A stretch of 64,000 nt of DNA from Sphingobacterium wenxiniae. GTDB lineage: Bacteria > Bacteroidota > Bacteroidia > Sphingobacteriales > Sphingobacteriaceae. Shown here piece after piece: positions 41,917 through 51,413 of the stretch (within the stretch, counting starts at the first letter, position 1; each line of letters opens with the position of its first letter). The notes beneath the pieces were generated by a model. The model had not been told where the DNA came from and ran no database searches. It was given only the letters and a program-made list of their open reading frames with translations. Location of the stretch: contig NZ_FOZZ01000013.1 of the NCBI RefSeq assembly GCF_900116225.1, forward strand, positions 1 through 64,000, given 5' to 3'. The position numbers were made by a program, and so were the translations under genes.

Positions 41917-42888
41917 ATGTCAATTTTAGTATATATCGAAAACATAGAAGGAGCATTTAAGAAATCAGCTTTTGAAGCCATTTCCTATGCCAAAGCCATT
42001 GGTGAGTTGACACAGCAGGAAGTTCAGGCACTTAGCATTGGTCAAGTTGATGAAACAGAGCTGAACAAAGTAGGCAAATATGGTGTAGGTAAAGTTATTC
42101 GTGTAAATACGGATAAGCTGAGCCAATTCCAGAATCAGGCTTATGCAGCTGTTATCGCCGATGTTGCAAGGCAAGTCGGAGCAACAAGCATTATCTTGAG
42201 CAACTCGTTCAGCGGAAAAGGCCTAGCTCCTCGCGTGGCTGCCAAACTGGAAGCTGCATTGATTGATGGGGCATTGGAACTTCCTACTATTTCCGGGAGC
42301 TCCTGGGAATTCAGGAAATCGGTCTTTTCCAGCAAGGCGATCGCTACGGTAGAAACCTCGGCAGCGACGAAAGTCATTACGCTGAACCCAAATACTTTTG
42401 AAGCCAAAGAGGCCGACACGCCTATTAGCGTGGAAGACTTCCAACCATCGGTACAGGATAAAGATTTCTCTATCATCATTAAAGACATAGTACGTGCGAC
42501 AGATAAAGTAGCACTACCCGAAGCCAGCATCGTAGTGTCTGCCGGCCGGGGCATGAAAGGCCCAGAAAACTGGGGCATGATCGAAGAGCTTGCCGAAATA
42601 TTGGGTGCTGCTACGGCTTGCTCGAAACCAGTTTCGGATGCCGGATGGCGCCCACACGCAGAGCACGTAGGGCAAACAGGCTTAGCCGTTAGCCCAAATC
42701 TTTATATAGCTATTGGTATTTCAGGGGCTATCCAACACCTTGCAGGCGTTAGTTCTTCAAAAACGATTGTGGTGATTAATAAAGATCCAGAAGCACCATT
42801 TTTCAAGGTGGCCGATTATGGTATCGTGGGTGATGCTTTCGATGTCGTTCCAAGGCTTATCGAGGCTTTAAAACTAAAGAAGGGATAG
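41917..42888 (+). CDS. etfA: Electron transfer flavoprotein alpha subunit
   Basis: A 323-residue subunit carrying the main FAD site in its C-terminal domain: [63 protein letters not shown] and [20 protein letters not shown]. It forms the ETF dimer with the upstream etfB product. The operon ends with a hairpin at 42942-42969. Confidence 0.93.
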   Translation: MSILVYIENIEGAFKKSAFEAISYAKAIGELTQQEVQALSIGQVDETELNKVGKYGVGKVIRVNTDKLSQFQNQAYAAVIADVARQVGATSIILSNSFSGKGLAPRVAAKLEAALIDGALELPTISGSSWEFRKSVFSSKAIATVETSAATKVITLNPNTFEAKEADTPISVEDFQPSVQDKDFSIIIKDIVRATDKVALPEASIVVSAGRGMKGPENWGMIEELAEILGAATACSKPVSDAGWRPHAEHVGQTGLAVSPNLYIAIGISGAIQHLAGVSSSKTIVVINKDPEAPFFKVADYGIVGDAFDVVPRLIEALKLKKG

Positions 42889-42893
42889 CTTTC

Positions 42894-42925
42894 CTGTAGA
42901 GGTACACGATCTTACATCTCTACAG
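42894..42925. repeat. Imperfect palindrome related to 10797-10824
   Basis: CTGTAGAGGTACACGA and TCTTACATCTCTACAG form imperfect inverted arms. It shares the GTAGAGAtGTA arm sequence with the repeat after the DUF3299 gene. Confidence 0.55.
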
Positions 42926-42941
42926 AAAAAGACAAACAAGC

Positions 42942-42975
42942 GGCCAGACGAGCAAAATTTCGTCTGGCCATTTTT
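42942..42975 (+). terminator. Terminator of the etfBA operon
   Basis: GGCCAGACGA (42942-42951) pairs with TCGTCTGGCC (42960-42969), followed by ATTTTTATTTT. Confidence 0.9.
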
Positions 42976-43019
42976 ATTTTATTTCGAATATTTACATCTT
43001 TGTAGAACCGTGGGGATAA

Positions 43020-43649
43020 ATGATGAAGAAAATCAAATTAGATATCGTAGGGCTATCGTATAGTCAAACACAGTCCGGAGCCTATGCTTTGGTGTTGGGT
43101 GAAGTGAGTGGAAACCGCCGGCTTCCCATCATCATCGGGGGGTTCGAAGCGCAAGCGATCGCTGTGCAAATAGAGAACATGCACCCCAGCAGGCCTTTGA
43201 CCCACGATCTCTTTAAAACATTTTCTGATCATTTTGATATTCGTTTGGATGAGGTACTCATCTATAATCTGATAGATGGAATCTTCTTTGCTAAAATATT
43301 CTGCTCTGATGGCAAAAAAAACATAGAGATAGATTCCAGAACATCCGATGCCGTAGCTTTGGCCGTCCGCTTCGGCACACCCATCTATACATACGATTTC
43401 ATTATGGATGCAGCCGGTATTATCATAGAGAGCAATGATTTTGCCTTCTTAGAGAATATGGACAACATCCCACCAAAGGAAAACACACTTCATAAAGAAC
43501 CTGTAGTTCCAAAAAAGGATAAGCCACAGTCGCCCTATTCTAACTTCTCGGATGAGCAATTAGAAACTAATCTTAAAAAAGCCATAGAGGCCGAACAATA
43601 TGAAACTGCAGCCAAAATCAGGGACGAAATAGAGCGCAGAAAATCTTAA
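43020..43649 (+). CDS. DUF151 bifunctional nuclease with UVR tail
   Basis: A 209-residue protein. Residues 1-140 form the DUF151 (bifunctional DNase/RNase) domain: VLGEVSGNRRLPIIIGGFEAQAIAVQIE and DSRTSDAVALAVRFGTPIYTYDFIM. Residues 170-209 form a UvrB/UvrC-type motif (SDEQLETNLKKAIEAEQYETAAKIRDEIE). The combination is usual in Bacteroidota. The family shows nuclease activity in plants and some bacteria; the physiological role is unclear. It lies 25 bp before the nucleoside permease gene. Confidence 0.87.
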   Translation: MMKKIKLDIVGLSYSQTQSGAYALVLGEVSGNRRLPIIIGGFEAQAIAVQIENMHPSRPLTHDLFKTFSDHFDIRLDEVLIYNLIDGIFFAKIFCSDGKKNIEIDSRTSDAVALAVRFGTPIYTYDFIMDAAGIIIESNDFAFLENMDNIPPKENTLHKEPVVPKKDKPQSPYSNFSDEQLETNLKKAIEAEQYETAAKIRDEIERRKS

Positions 43650-43673
43650 TCTTACTATTTAAGCATTTAATAT

Positions 43674-45035
43674 ATGTCTATAAAATTGCGATTAACCGTC
43701 ATGAGCTTCTTCCAGTTTTTCGTATGGGGAGCCTGGTTAATTACGATCGCCAACTATTGGTTTGGCACCAAACAATGGGATGGCACTCAATTTGGAGCCA
43801 TCTTTGCCACCATGGGTATCGCTGCTCTTTTCATGCCCACGCTGATGGGTATTATTGCCGACAGATGGGTAAATGCCGAGAAGCTTTATGGCATACTACA
43901 CTTGCTCTATGCCGGTACTTTATTTTATCTACCACAGGTTAACGACCCACAGCAGTTTTTCTACGTCATGCTGTTAGCTATGTGTTTCTACATGCCGACT
44001 CTAGCTCTCTCCAACTCAATTTCCTATACGGCTCTAACCGAAGGAAAATATGATTTGGTAAAGGCTTTCCCCCCCATCCGGGTATGGGGAACCATCGGTT
44101 TCATTGCTGCTATGTGGTTAGTTAATTTATCCGGCAACAAGGCTACAGCACACCAGTTTCATATCGCAGGGGCTGCAGCTTTAGCACTCAGTCTTTTCTC
44201 CTTAACTTTACCTAAATGTCCCCCTAAAAACATAGGTGGCGAAAAGAAAACACTAGTACAATCCTTTGGGCTGGAAGCTTTTAAGTTATTTACCAACTAT
44301 AAGATGGCATCGTTTTTCATCTTTTCCATGTTCTTGGGGGCAGCTTTGCAATTAACCAATGCTTACGGCGATGTATTCTTGGACGAATTCAAATTCTATC
44401 CCAAATATGTCAATCTCATCGTTATCAAGTATTCGACCATTATCATGTCGATATCACAGATTTCTGAGACACTATTCATTTTAGCAATACCATTTTTTCT
44501 GAAGCGATTTGGCATCAAAAACGTGATGTTAATCGCAATGTTTGCATGGGTGCTACGTTTTGGGTTGTTCGCCTATGGCGATCCAGATTCCGGTCTCTGG
44601 ATGATTGTTCTTTCCTGTATTGTGTATGGGATGGCTTTCGATTTTTTCAACATCTCGGGTTCATTGTTTGTTGAAAGTTCCACCAGTCCTCAGATACGAA
44701 GCTCCGCACAGGGATTATTCATGATGATGACCAATGGATTTGGCGCTGTACTAGGGAGCTTGGTATCTGGTTGGGTAATCGATTATTACTTTACTCTCAG
44801 ATTCACGGATGCCAATGGACTTGCTAACTATCTACAAACAGACACAACGAATGAGTTATTAGGAAAATTCATTCACGAGCGTGGGTCAAGTATACTACCG
44901 GATGGGTTATTAAGTGCTGAAATCCTCCTCAAAGATTGGCATCATATCTGGTTAGCCTTTGCAGCTTATACTTTAGTCATTGCTATTTTATTTGCTGTAC
45001 TTTTCCGACATAAGCACGAAAAAACAGTTTCATAA
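43674..45035 (+). CDS. Nucleoside:H+ symporter (NupG/XapB family MFS)
   Basis: A 453-residue permease with about 12 membrane helices. MSIKLRLTVMSFFQFFVWGAWLITI at the N-terminus, AFPPIRVWGTIGFIAAMWLVN in the middle and AQGLFMMMTNGFGAVLGSLVSGWV near the end match NupG-like nucleoside transporters. It is likely to take up nucleosides for salvage. It lies 25 bp after the DUF151 gene and ends before the terminator at 45044. Confidence 0.88.
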   Translation: MSIKLRLTVMSFFQFFVWGAWLITIANYWFGTKQWDGTQFGAIFATMGIAALFMPTLMGIIADRWVNAEKLYGILHLLYAGTLFYLPQVNDPQQFFYVMLLAMCFYMPTLALSNSISYTALTEGKYDLVKAFPPIRVWGTIGFIAAMWLVNLSGNKATAHQFHIAGAAALALSLFSLTLPKCPPKNIGGEKKTLVQSFGLEAFKLFTNYKMASFFIFSMFLGAALQLTNAYGDVFLDEFKFYPKYVNLIVIKYSTIIMSISQISETLFILAIPFFLKRFGIKNVMLIAMFAWVLRFGLFAYGDPDSGLWMIVLSCIVYGMAFDFFNISGSLFVESSTSPQIRSSAQGLFMMMTNGFGAVLGSLVSGWVIDYYFTLRFTDANGLANYLQTDTTNELLGKFIHERGSSILPDGLLSAEILLKDWHHIWLAFAAYTLVIAILFAVLFRHKHEKTVS

Positions 45036-45043
45036 GACTTTGT

Positions 45044-45070
45044 AAAAAGACAGCTTTTGGCTGTCTTTTT
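45044..45070 (+). terminator. Terminator of the permease gene, overlapping the next promoter
   Basis: AAAAAGACAGC (45044-45054) and GCTGTCTTTTT (45060-45070) with loop TTTTG. The TTTG of the loop is also the -33 element of the mscS-like gene's promoter. Confidence 0.85.
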
Positions 45071-45087
45071 CATTTTTTGTATCTTTG
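45056..45087 (+). promoter_or_regulatory. Promoter of the MscS-family gene
   Basis: TTTG (45056-45059), 20-bp spacer, TATCTTTG (45080-45087): a perfect match to the Bacteroidota -33/-7 consensus. The start codon ATG is at 45097. Confidence 0.75.
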
Positions 45088-45096
45088 TCTGTTAAT

Positions 45097-46440
45097 ATGG
45101 AAAAAACAAACATCATTAACATCTCATCTAAAGAAACTTCAAGCTTAATTTACAACTGGACATTTGAACATATAGAGGCCGTCGGTCTTTCCGACCGAAT
45201 CACACATATCCTGACCTCTGTTTGCTTATTAATCGCTGCATTTACAGTTCTTTTCATTATTAACTATATCGTTCTGAGCATCTTCAAATCCACTTTTATA
45301 CGGATCATTAAACGCACGAAGAGCAAATGGGATGATTATCTCCTAGAAAATAAGGGGCTGGACTGTTTAAGTCTTCTAATCATGACCATCCTGGCACAAC
45401 AAATGTTACCGCCCATTTTTATTGGTTTCCCAAGCCTGATGAACGGTCTGGGAAAATTTTTGGACATTCTGGTCATTTTTGCTGTGTACAAGCTTATCAA
45501 CGCATTACTAAAAACGGTAAGGGACATTCTGCGTAATACCAAAGCCTTTATTGACAAACCTCTAGATAGTTACCTGCAAGTCATACAGATTTTCTTGTTC
45601 TTCATTATCGGCACGCTTATATTTTCGATATTAACCGGAAATTCTCCCTGGTCGTTCTTGGTGTCGTTAGGTGCCGCTTCCGCTATCTTGATGTTAGTCT
45701 TCAAGGATACGATATTGGGGTTTGTAGCGAGCATTCAGGTTTCGGCAAATGACTCTGTACGTGTCGGTGATTGGATTGAAATGCCCAAGTATGGAGTCGA
45801 TGGCGATGTGCTACAGATCAACTTGAACAATGTGAAGGTACAAAATTTTGACAAGACAGTTGTGACTATCCCAACCTACACCTTGTTGAGTGATTCATTC
45901 AAAAACTATCGCGGCATGCAAGATTCTGGGGGCCGTCGTATCAAGCGTTCCATCAATATCAAGATTTCCTCTATTCGATACCTTAGTAACGAAGAAATCG
46001 CGGAATTAAAGAAAATTCAATTGCTTGCGCCTTATATTGATAAACGTCAAGAGGAGATAGAAGAATACAATGCGCTAAACAAGGCCGACAGAAGCACACT
46101 CGTCAATGGACGAAACATGACTAACGTAGGTTTGTTTCGTGCGTATATCGTTGCGTACGCTAAACACCATCCAGACATCCATAAGAACATGACACTGATG
46201 GTACGCCAACTCTCACCAACCGAACATGGACTTCCTTTAGAATTATATATGTTCACCAACGGCACGGCTTGGGCATTTTTCGAGGACACCATGTCAGACA
46301 TCTTTGACCACCTCTTTGCCGCAATCAAATATTTCGATTTGGAAGTATTTGAATTGCCGGCTTCGGATGATCTGCGCGACGCATTAAAGCCTATATTGAC
46401 GGAGATTTCGAAATCATTAAAAAGTGAACAAGTAAAGTAA
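45097..46440 (+). CDS. Mechanosensitive ion channel (MscS/YbdG family)
   Basis: A 447-residue channel. The start ATG 45097 (MEKTNIINISSKETSS) is used because the in-frame TTG at 45085 is part of the promoter box. Membrane helices near 30-55, 90-105, 115-135 and 155-180; the pore helix/MscS core is FLVSLGAASAILMLVFKDTILGFVASIQVSANDSVRVGDWIEMP; then a cytoplasmic beta/alpha domain. It protects against osmotic downshock or fine-tunes turgor. Confidence 0.88.
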   Translation: MEKTNIINISSKETSSLIYNWTFEHIEAVGLSDRITHILTSVCLLIAAFTVLFIINYIVLSIFKSTFIRIIKRTKSKWDDYLLENKGLDCLSLLIMTILAQQMLPPIFIGFPSLMNGLGKFLDILVIFAVYKLINALLKTVRDILRNTKAFIDKPLDSYLQVIQIFLFFIIGTLIFSILTGNSPWSFLVSLGAASAILMLVFKDTILGFVASIQVSANDSVRVGDWIEMPKYGVDGDVLQINLNNVKVQNFDKTVVTIPTYTLLSDSFKNYRGMQDSGGRRIKRSINIKISSIRYLSNEEIAELKKIQLLAPYIDKRQEEIEEYNALNKADRSTLVNGRNMTNVGLFRAYIVAYAKHHPDIHKNMTLMVRQLSPTEHGLPLELYMFTNGTAWAFFEDTMSDIFDHLFAAIKYFDLEVFELPASDDLRDALKPILTEISKSLKSEQVK

Positions 46441-46475
46441 ATTGTAAACTTTTGTAAAACAAATTGACACAAGTC

Positions 46476-46506
46476 TTTACAATCCGAAAACTTCTTTATA
46501 TCTTTG
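46476..46506 (+). promoter_or_regulatory. Promoter of the rpsL operon
   Basis: TTTA (46476-46479), 19-bp spacer, TATCTTTG (46499-46506). It gives a leader of about 40 bases without a Shine-Dalgarno sequence before rpsL. Confidence 0.65.
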
Positions 46507-46553
46507 CGGACTTAAAAATTAATTTTACACAAATTAAAAACAAAAACAGGTAA

Positions 46554-46961
46554 ATGCCTACTATTCAACAATTAGTTAGAAAAGGTAGAGTAGCTCTGGA
46601 GGAAAAGAGTAAGTCTCCAGCGTTGGACTCATGTCCACAGCGAAGAGGTGTGTGTACACGTGTATACACTACTACCCCTAAAAAACCAAACTCAGCAATG
46701 CGTAAAGTAGCTCGTGTACGTTTAACAAACGGTAAAGAGGTGAATGCCTACATCCCTGGTGAAGGTCACAACTTGCAAGAGCACTCTATCGTGTTAATCC
46801 GTGGTGGTCGTGTAAAAGACTTACCAGGTGTTCGTTACCACATCATTCGTGGTGCATTGGATACTTCCGGTGTTGCCGGCCGTAACCAACGTCGTTCTAA
46901 ATATGGAACTAAGCGTCCTAAACCAGGACAAGCTGCAGCTCCAGCAAAAGGTAAAAAATAA
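46554..46961 (+). CDS. rpsL: 30S ribosomal protein S12
   Basis: A 135-residue protein, full length with the family core: [35 protein letters not shown] and [23 protein letters not shown]. Lysines in TTPKKPNSA and the GGRVKDLPG loop are the wild-type residues associated with streptomycin sensitivity. First gene of rpsL-rpsG-fusA-rpsJ. Confidence 0.97.
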   Translation: MPTIQQLVRKGRVALEEKSKSPALDSCPQRRGVCTRVYTTTPKKPNSAMRKVARVRLTNGKEVNAYIPGEGHNLQEHSIVLIRGGRVKDLPGVRYHIIRGALDTSGVAGRNQRRSKYGTKRPKPGQAAAPAKGKK

Positions 46962-46980
46962 TTAAACGGAGGAAAAGAAA

Positions 46981-47448
46981 ATGAGAAAGTCAAAACCAAA
47001 AAAGAGAATCATTTTACCTGATCCAAAGTTTAACGACGTTCAGGTAACACGTTTTGTAAATAACATGATGTACGATGGTAAAAAATCCATCGCTTATTCC
47101 ATCTTTTACAATGCAGTAGAATTAGTAGAGCAAAGAACACAGGAAAACGGTTTAGAGACTTGGAAAAAAGCTTTGAACAATGTAATGCCTGCGGTAGAGG
47201 TTAAATCTCGTCGTGTAGGTGGAGCAAACTTCCAAGTACCTATGGAGGTGCGTCCTGAGCGTAAAATCGCTTTAGGTATGAAATGGTTAATCTCTTACTC
47301 TCGCAAACGTGGTGAAAAAACCATGCACGAGAAATTAGCAGGAGAAATCATCTCAGCTTCCAAAGGTGAAGGTGCTGCTGTTAAGAAGAAAGAAGATACG
47401 CACAAAATGGCGGAAGCTAACAAAGCGTTCTCACACTTCAGATTCTAA
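46981..47448 (+). CDS. rpsG: 30S ribosomal protein S7
   Basis: A 155-residue protein; [41 protein letters not shown] begins the family pattern and [28 protein letters not shown] ends it. It nucleates assembly of the 30S head. It starts 19 bp after rpsL. Confidence 0.97.
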   Translation: MRKSKPKKRIILPDPKFNDVQVTRFVNNMMYDGKKSIAYSIFYNAVELVEQRTQENGLETWKKALNNVMPAVEVKSRRVGGANFQVPMEVRPERKIALGMKWLISYSRKRGEKTMHEKLAGEIISASKGEGAAVKKKEDTHKMAEANKAFSHFRF

Positions 47449-47453
47449 TATCA

Positions 47454-47546
47454 ATGAGATTGATTACACGGATATAAGGGATTACACAGATTAAGTATTG
47501 AACAATACATCTGTGTAATCCTTTTTTAAATCCATGTAATCTCATA
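47454..47546. repeat. Inverted repeat between rpsG and fusA
   Basis: GGATTACACAGAT (47479-47491) pairs exactly with ATCTGTGTAATCC (47509-47521); outer parts (TGAGATTGATTACACGGAT and its imperfect inverse ending near 47546) extend the hairpin. It is a dispersed-type element sitting in the leader of fusA. Confidence 0.75.
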
Positions 47547-47557
47547 CAAAAAACAAA

Positions 47558-49681
47558 ATGGCAAAAGATTTAAAATTAGTTAGAAATATTGGTATCGCTG
47601 CACACATCGATGCTGGTAAAACAACAACAACAGAACGTATTCTTTTCTACTCTGGCGTAAACCACAAATTAGGAGAGACGCACGAAGGTTCAGCTACAAC
47701 AGACTGGATGGCTCAGGAGCAAGAGCGTGGTATCACGATTACTTCTGCTGCTGTAACCGTATTCTGGAACTACCGTGGCAGCAAATACCAAGTAAACGTT
47801 ATCGATACTCCTGGTCACGTGGATTTTACCGTAGAGGTAAACCGCTCCCTTCGTGTATTGGACGGATTGGTATTCTTGTTCTCGGCGGTTGATGGTGTTG
47901 AGCCTCAATCAGAAACAAACTGGCGTTTAGCTGACGGATACAAAGTCCCTCGTATTGGTTTCGTCAACAAAATGGACCGTTCAGGTGCTGACTTCCTAAA
48001 AGTTGTTGGGCAGGTAAAATCAATGTTAGGCTCTAACGCTGTAGCATTGCAATTACCTATCGGTGCTGAAGATGGTTTTGAAGGTGTAGTTGACTTGATC
48101 AACAACCGTGGTATGGTTTGGAATGAAGCTGATAAAGGGATGACCTTTACAGAAGTTCCAATTCCAGCAGACATGTTGGACGAGGTAGCTGAATATCGTG
48201 AGAAATTATTGGAAGCAGTGGCATCTTATGATGAGTCTTTGATGGAGAAATTCTTCGAAGATCCGGATTCTTTAACTGAACGTGAAATCCTTGATGCTTT
48301 ACGTGCAGCTGTATTGGATAACGCTATCGTTCCTATGGTATGTGGTTCATCTTTCAAAAACAAAGGTGTACAGACCATGCTTGACCTGGTAATGGAATTA
48401 TTGCCTTCACCATTGGATATTGAAGCGGTTAAAGGTACAAACCCGAACACAGGCGAAGAAATCGAGCGTAAACCATCTGAAGCTGAGCCTTTCGCAGCGT
48501 TAGGTTTCAAAATTGCAACTGACCCGTTTGTAGGTCGTTTGTGTTTCGTTCGTGCTTATTCAGGTGTATTAGAGGCTGGTTCTTATGTATTGAACACACG
48601 TTCAGGAAACAAAGAGCGTATCTCTCGTATCTTCCAGATGCATGCTAACAAGCAAAATCCTATCGAGCGTATTGGTGCTGGTGATATCGGTGCGGTTGTT
48701 GGTTTCAAAGACATCAAAACTGGTGATACCCTTTGTGATGAAAAACATCCTATCGTTTTGGAATCTATGGTATTCCCTGAGCCGGTTATCGGTTTGGCGA
48801 TTGAGCCTAAAACACAAGCTGACGTTGATAAATTGGGCATGGGTCTAAGCAAATTGGCTGAGGAAGACCCTACATTTGTTGTTAAAACAGACGAAGATAC
48901 TGGTCAGACTGTAATCTCAGGTATGGGTGAGCTTCACTTAGATATCTTGATCGACCGTCTAAAACGTGAATTCAAGGTTGAGGTTAACCAAGGTGCTCCT
49001 CAGGTAGCATACAAAGAGTCTATCAACGGTACTACTGAGCACCGTGAGGTTTACAAAAAACAATCAGGTGGTCGTGGTAAATTCGCGGATATCAAAGTTG
49101 TGGTATCTCCTGCTGATGAAGATTTTGATACTACCAAATCTCCGCTTCAATTCGTAAATGAAATTGTGGGTGGTGCTATTCCTAAAGAATACATCCCTTC
49201 AGTACAGAAAGGATTTGAGGTTTCCATGAACAATGGTGTATTGGCTGGTTACCCACTATCAGGTATGAAAGTTCGTTTGATTGATGGTTCATTCCACGCA
49301 GTCGATTCAGACTCTCTGTCTTTCGAATTGGCAGCTAAAATGGCTTACCGTAATGCATTGCCTAAATGTTCTCCTGTGTTGATGGAGCCTATCATGAAAG
49401 TGGAGGTATTGACACCAGAAGAAAACATGGGTGATGTTATGGGTGACTTGAACCGTCGTCGTGGTCAAATGCAAGGTTTGGACACACGTAATGGTGCGCA
49501 AGTAATCAAAGCTATCGTTCCTCTTTCTGAGATGTTCGGTTACGTGACTCAATTGCGTACGATTACTTCAGGACGTGCAACTTCTACTATGGAGTTTGAC
49601 CACTATGCTGAAGCTCCTCGTAACGTAGCTGATGAAGTAGTAGCAAAATCTAAAGGTAAGATCAAAGCTATCGAAGATTAA
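47558..49681 (+). CDS. fusA: Elongation factor G
   Basis: A 707-residue translocation GTPase. G1 is [14 protein letters not shown], switch [15 protein letters not shown]4 NKMD, then domains II to V ending at [23 protein letters not shown]. The length is standard. It lies 109 bp after rpsG, most of which is an inverted repeat. Confidence 0.97.
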   Translation: MAKDLKLVRNIGIAAHIDAGKTTTTERILFYSGVNHKLGETHEGSATTDWMAQEQERGITITSAAVTVFWNYRGSKYQVNVIDTPGHVDFTVEVNRSLRVLDGLVFLFSAVDGVEPQSETNWRLADGYKVPRIGFVNKMDRSGADFLKVVGQVKSMLGSNAVALQLPIGAEDGFEGVVDLINNRGMVWNEADKGMTFTEVPIPADMLDEVAEYREKLLEAVASYDESLMEKFFEDPDSLTEREILDALRAAVLDNAIVPMVCGSSFKNKGVQTMLDLVMELLPSPLDIEAVKGTNPNTGEEIERKPSEAEPFAALGFKIATDPFVGRLCFVRAYSGVLEAGSYVLNTRSGNKERISRIFQMHANKQNPIERIGAGDIGAVVGFKDIKTGDTLCDEKHPIVLESMVFPEPVIGLAIEPKTQADVDKLGMGLSKLAEEDPTFVVKTDEDTGQTVISGMGELHLDILIDRLKREFKVEVNQGAPQVAYKESINGTTEHREVYKKQSGGRGKFADIKVVVSPADEDFDTTKSPLQFVNEIVGGAIPKEYIPSVQKGFEVSMNNGVLAGYPLSGMKVRLIDGSFHAVDSDSLSFELAAKMAYRNALPKCSPVLMEPIMKVEVLTPEENMGDVMGDLNRRRGQMQGLDTRNGAQVIKAIVPLSEMFGYVTQLRTITSGRATSTMEFDHYAEAPRNVADEVVAKSKGKIKAIED

Positions 49682-49689
49682 TTGAATAA

Positions 49690-49800
49690 ATGAGTATTGG
49701 GTATAGAGTACAGCGTATTGAGACCTATGATGTCACTATTCACGCTTATCTCACTACGCAATACTCATAACTTGTCCCGTTTTCGGGATCTCAATACTAA
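49690..49800. repeat. Degenerate repeat between fusA and rpsJ
   Basis: The stretch has GTATTGGGTATAGAGTA, ...CTCACTACGCAATACTCAT and CCCGTTTTCGGGA hairpin; the inverse of CTCACTACGCAATACTCAT resembles GGGTATTGCGTAGTGAG at about 11838-11855 beside rsmE. Confidence 0.45.
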
Positions 49801-49863
49801 AAAAACAAACCGACCGTTGGTTGCGAATAGCTCTAATCAATGGTCATACTTAAACAAATAAAA

Positions 49864-50169
49864 ATGAGCCAAAGAATCAGAATCAAATTGAAATCTTACG
49901 ATTACAATTTAGTAGACAAATCTGCTGAGAAAATCGTAAAAACGGTAAAACCTACAGGTGCAGTTGTTAGTGGTCCTATTCCATTGCCTACTGAGAAAAA
50001 AATCTATACGGTTTTGCGTTCTCCACACGTTAACAAAAAAGCACGTGAGCAATTTCAATTGTGTGCTTACAAAAGATTGTTGGATATCTATTCATCAAAC
50101 TCTAAAACTGTTGATGCATTGATGAAACTTGAATTGCCTTCAGGCGTTGAAGTAGAAATTAAAGTGTGA
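49864..50169 (+). CDS. rpsJ: 30S ribosomal protein S10
   Basis: A 101-residue protein with [26 protein letters not shown] and [25 protein letters not shown]. The start is ATG 49864, the conserved MSQRIRIKL beginning; the frame upstream is a repeat-rich spacer. A strong terminator follows at 50184-50221 and no rplC is present. Confidence 0.95.
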   Translation: MSQRIRIKLKSYDYNLVDKSAEKIVKTVKPTGAVVSGPIPLPTEKKIYTVLRSPHVNKKAREQFQLCAYKRLLDIYSSNSKTVDALMKLELPSGVEVEIKV

Positions 50170-50183
50170 TAGATTTCAATTCA

Positions 50184-50221
50184 AAAAAAATAGGCTGACC
50201 AAATGGTCAGCCTATTTTTTT
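50184..50221. terminator. Strong bidirectional terminator after rpsJ
   Basis: A 17-bp stem (50184-50200 with 50205-50221) including TAGGCTGACC/GGTCAGCCTA, loop AAAT, with A and T runs at both sides. It separates rpsJ from the convergent outer-membrane barrel gene. Confidence 0.93.
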
Positions 50222-50235
50222 GATCGTATTATTGC

Positions 50236-50880
50236 TTAGAATTGGAAACCAACCCCAAAAGACAATACACGGTTTGAATAGTTACTATTGCTATTATCAC
50301 TTGGCGATAGATTAGTTAAACCAAGTCCATATCCTGCATTGATAAGGAATCCGTTGGAAAGCTTATAACCTGCCATAAAATTCAAACCAAAGTCTAATGG
50401 TTTTTGGTGTTTATCATCACCAGTAAAGTCAATATCATACTCACCTTCTGTACCAAGATCACCTAAATTACCTTTTGTTTTAGTTTTCCCACTAAGTGAA
50501 TAACCGACATACGGACCTGCACCTAAAAATACTGATCCACTGTACCCAGTTGGAATATAATAAACCGCATTAACAGGAATCTCCAACGCCATTACATTTG
50601 TTGTGCTGGTACCATCCAAATTATTTCCATCATAACTCAACTTATTACCTTTACCTTGTAAGGAAACTCCCGGTTGGATGGAAAAGTTATTCGCTACGGG
50701 TAGATCAGCAAATCCAGTAATATAGAATGATGGATTCATTTTCTGGTAATCTTTAGCAAGATCGGAAGGATTACTGTATTTACCTAAGTTAACTCCCGCT
50801 TTCAATCCCCAAGACGTTTGTGCTTGTGCTCCTGCAGCTAATAACAATGCTGCTCCTAATGAAAGTAAAATCTTTTTCAT
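50236..50880 (-). CDS. Outer-membrane beta-barrel protein
   Basis: A 214-residue protein: signal peptide MKKILLSLGAALLLAAGAQAQ, then the PorT/OMP_b-brl pattern (TSWGLKAGVNLGKYSN, SIQPGVSLQGKGNKLSYDG, YYIPTGYSGSVFLGAGPYVGYSLSGK) and a C-terminal VLSFGVGFQF ending in Phe, the barrel-insertion signal. Function unknown; porin or structural role is possible. Convergent with rpsJ. Confidence 0.8.
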   Translation of the reverse strand: MKKILLSLGAALLLAAGAQAQTSWGLKAGVNLGKYSNPSDLAKDYQKMNPSFYITGFADLPVANNFSIQPGVSLQGKGNKLSYDGNNLDGTSTTNVMALEIPVNAVYYIPTGYSGSVFLGAGPYVGYSLSGKTKTKGNLGDLGTEGEYDIDFTGDDKHQKPLDFGLNFMAGYKLSNGFLINAGYGLGLTNLSPSDNSNSNYSNRVLSFGVGFQF

Positions 50881-51022
50881 ATCTAATTCAATTTTGTTTT
50901 ACACCGGTACACTTACAATATCCAGACCAAAAATTAAATTCAAAGCTTCACACAGCATATACAACTATATATCAGCAACTTATTTTTATGCTTTCTGTTT
51001 TTTAATTTTTACTTTTTAATTT

Positions 51023-51055
51023 TATTGTAAATATCAAAAGTAAATTTTATTTTTG
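51023..51055 (+). promoter_or_regulatory. Promoter of tRNA-Cys
   Basis: TATTG (51023-51027), 20-bp spacer, TATTTTTG (51048-51055); tRNA begins 21 bases later. Confidence 0.6.
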
Positions 51056-51075
51056 CATTCCCTCAAATGGGAAAG

Positions 51076-51146
51076 GGTCGGATGGCCGAGTGGCTAGGCA
51101 GAGGTCTGCAAAACCTCCTACAGCGGTTCGAATCCGCTTCCGACCT
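51076..51146 (+). tRNA. tRNA-Cys (GCA anticodon)
   Basis: A 71-nt cloverleaf. Acceptor stem GGTCGGA (51076-51082) / TCCGACC (51139-51145) with discriminator T at 51146, the identity base of cysteine tRNAs. Anticodon stem GAGGT/ACCTC around loop CTGCAAA, anticodon GCA. The T arm shows GCGG TTCGAAT CCGC. CCA is not encoded. The following small gene starts 31 bp downstream and is probably on the same transcript. Confidence 0.95.
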
Positions 51147-51177
51147 CGTTTTATTGACAATAAAAAGTATTAAACAA

Positions 51178-51357
51178 ATGGGAGTTACACGTTTAAAAAG
51201 AAAAGATAGAAGAAATAAAACTACTTCACGCGTTGAGGTTCAGTTTTTGAAGTTAGGCCGTAACCTTGAATTAGGTTCAAAAAGCAGAATGCCTAAAAAC
51301 AGTCAAATCACTAAGAACAATGAAATTTTAGACAAATTAGCTGCTGAAGCTAAATAA
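51178..51357 (+). CDS. Small basic protein typical of Bacteroidota
   Basis: A 59-residue, very basic protein (MGVTRLKRKDRRNKTTSRVE at the start, KNNEILDKLAAEAK at the end). The start ATG 51178 is chosen because the upstream frame runs through the tRNA. Similar short proteins are conserved in Bacteroidota, often annotated only as hypothetical; the high Lys/Arg content suggests binding to rRNA. A Bacteroidota-specific ribosomal protein (bL38) has been reported from a Flavobacterium ribosome; I cannot tell whether this is it. Confidence 0.75.
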   Translation: MGVTRLKRKDRRNKTTSRVEVQFLKLGRNLELGSKSRMPKNSQITKNNEILDKLAAEAK

Positions 51358-51376
51358 GTCTGAACAATCATAAAAG

Positions 51377-51406
51377 GAAAGGCTATCTCGAATGAGATAG
51401 CCTTTC
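51377..51406 (+). terminator. Terminator after the small basic protein gene
   Basis: GAAAGGCTATCTC (51377-51389) and GAGATAGCCTTTC (51394-51406) with loop GAAT, followed by TTTG; can also serve the convergent cutC gene. Confidence 0.88.
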
Positions 51407-51413
51407 TTTGCTA

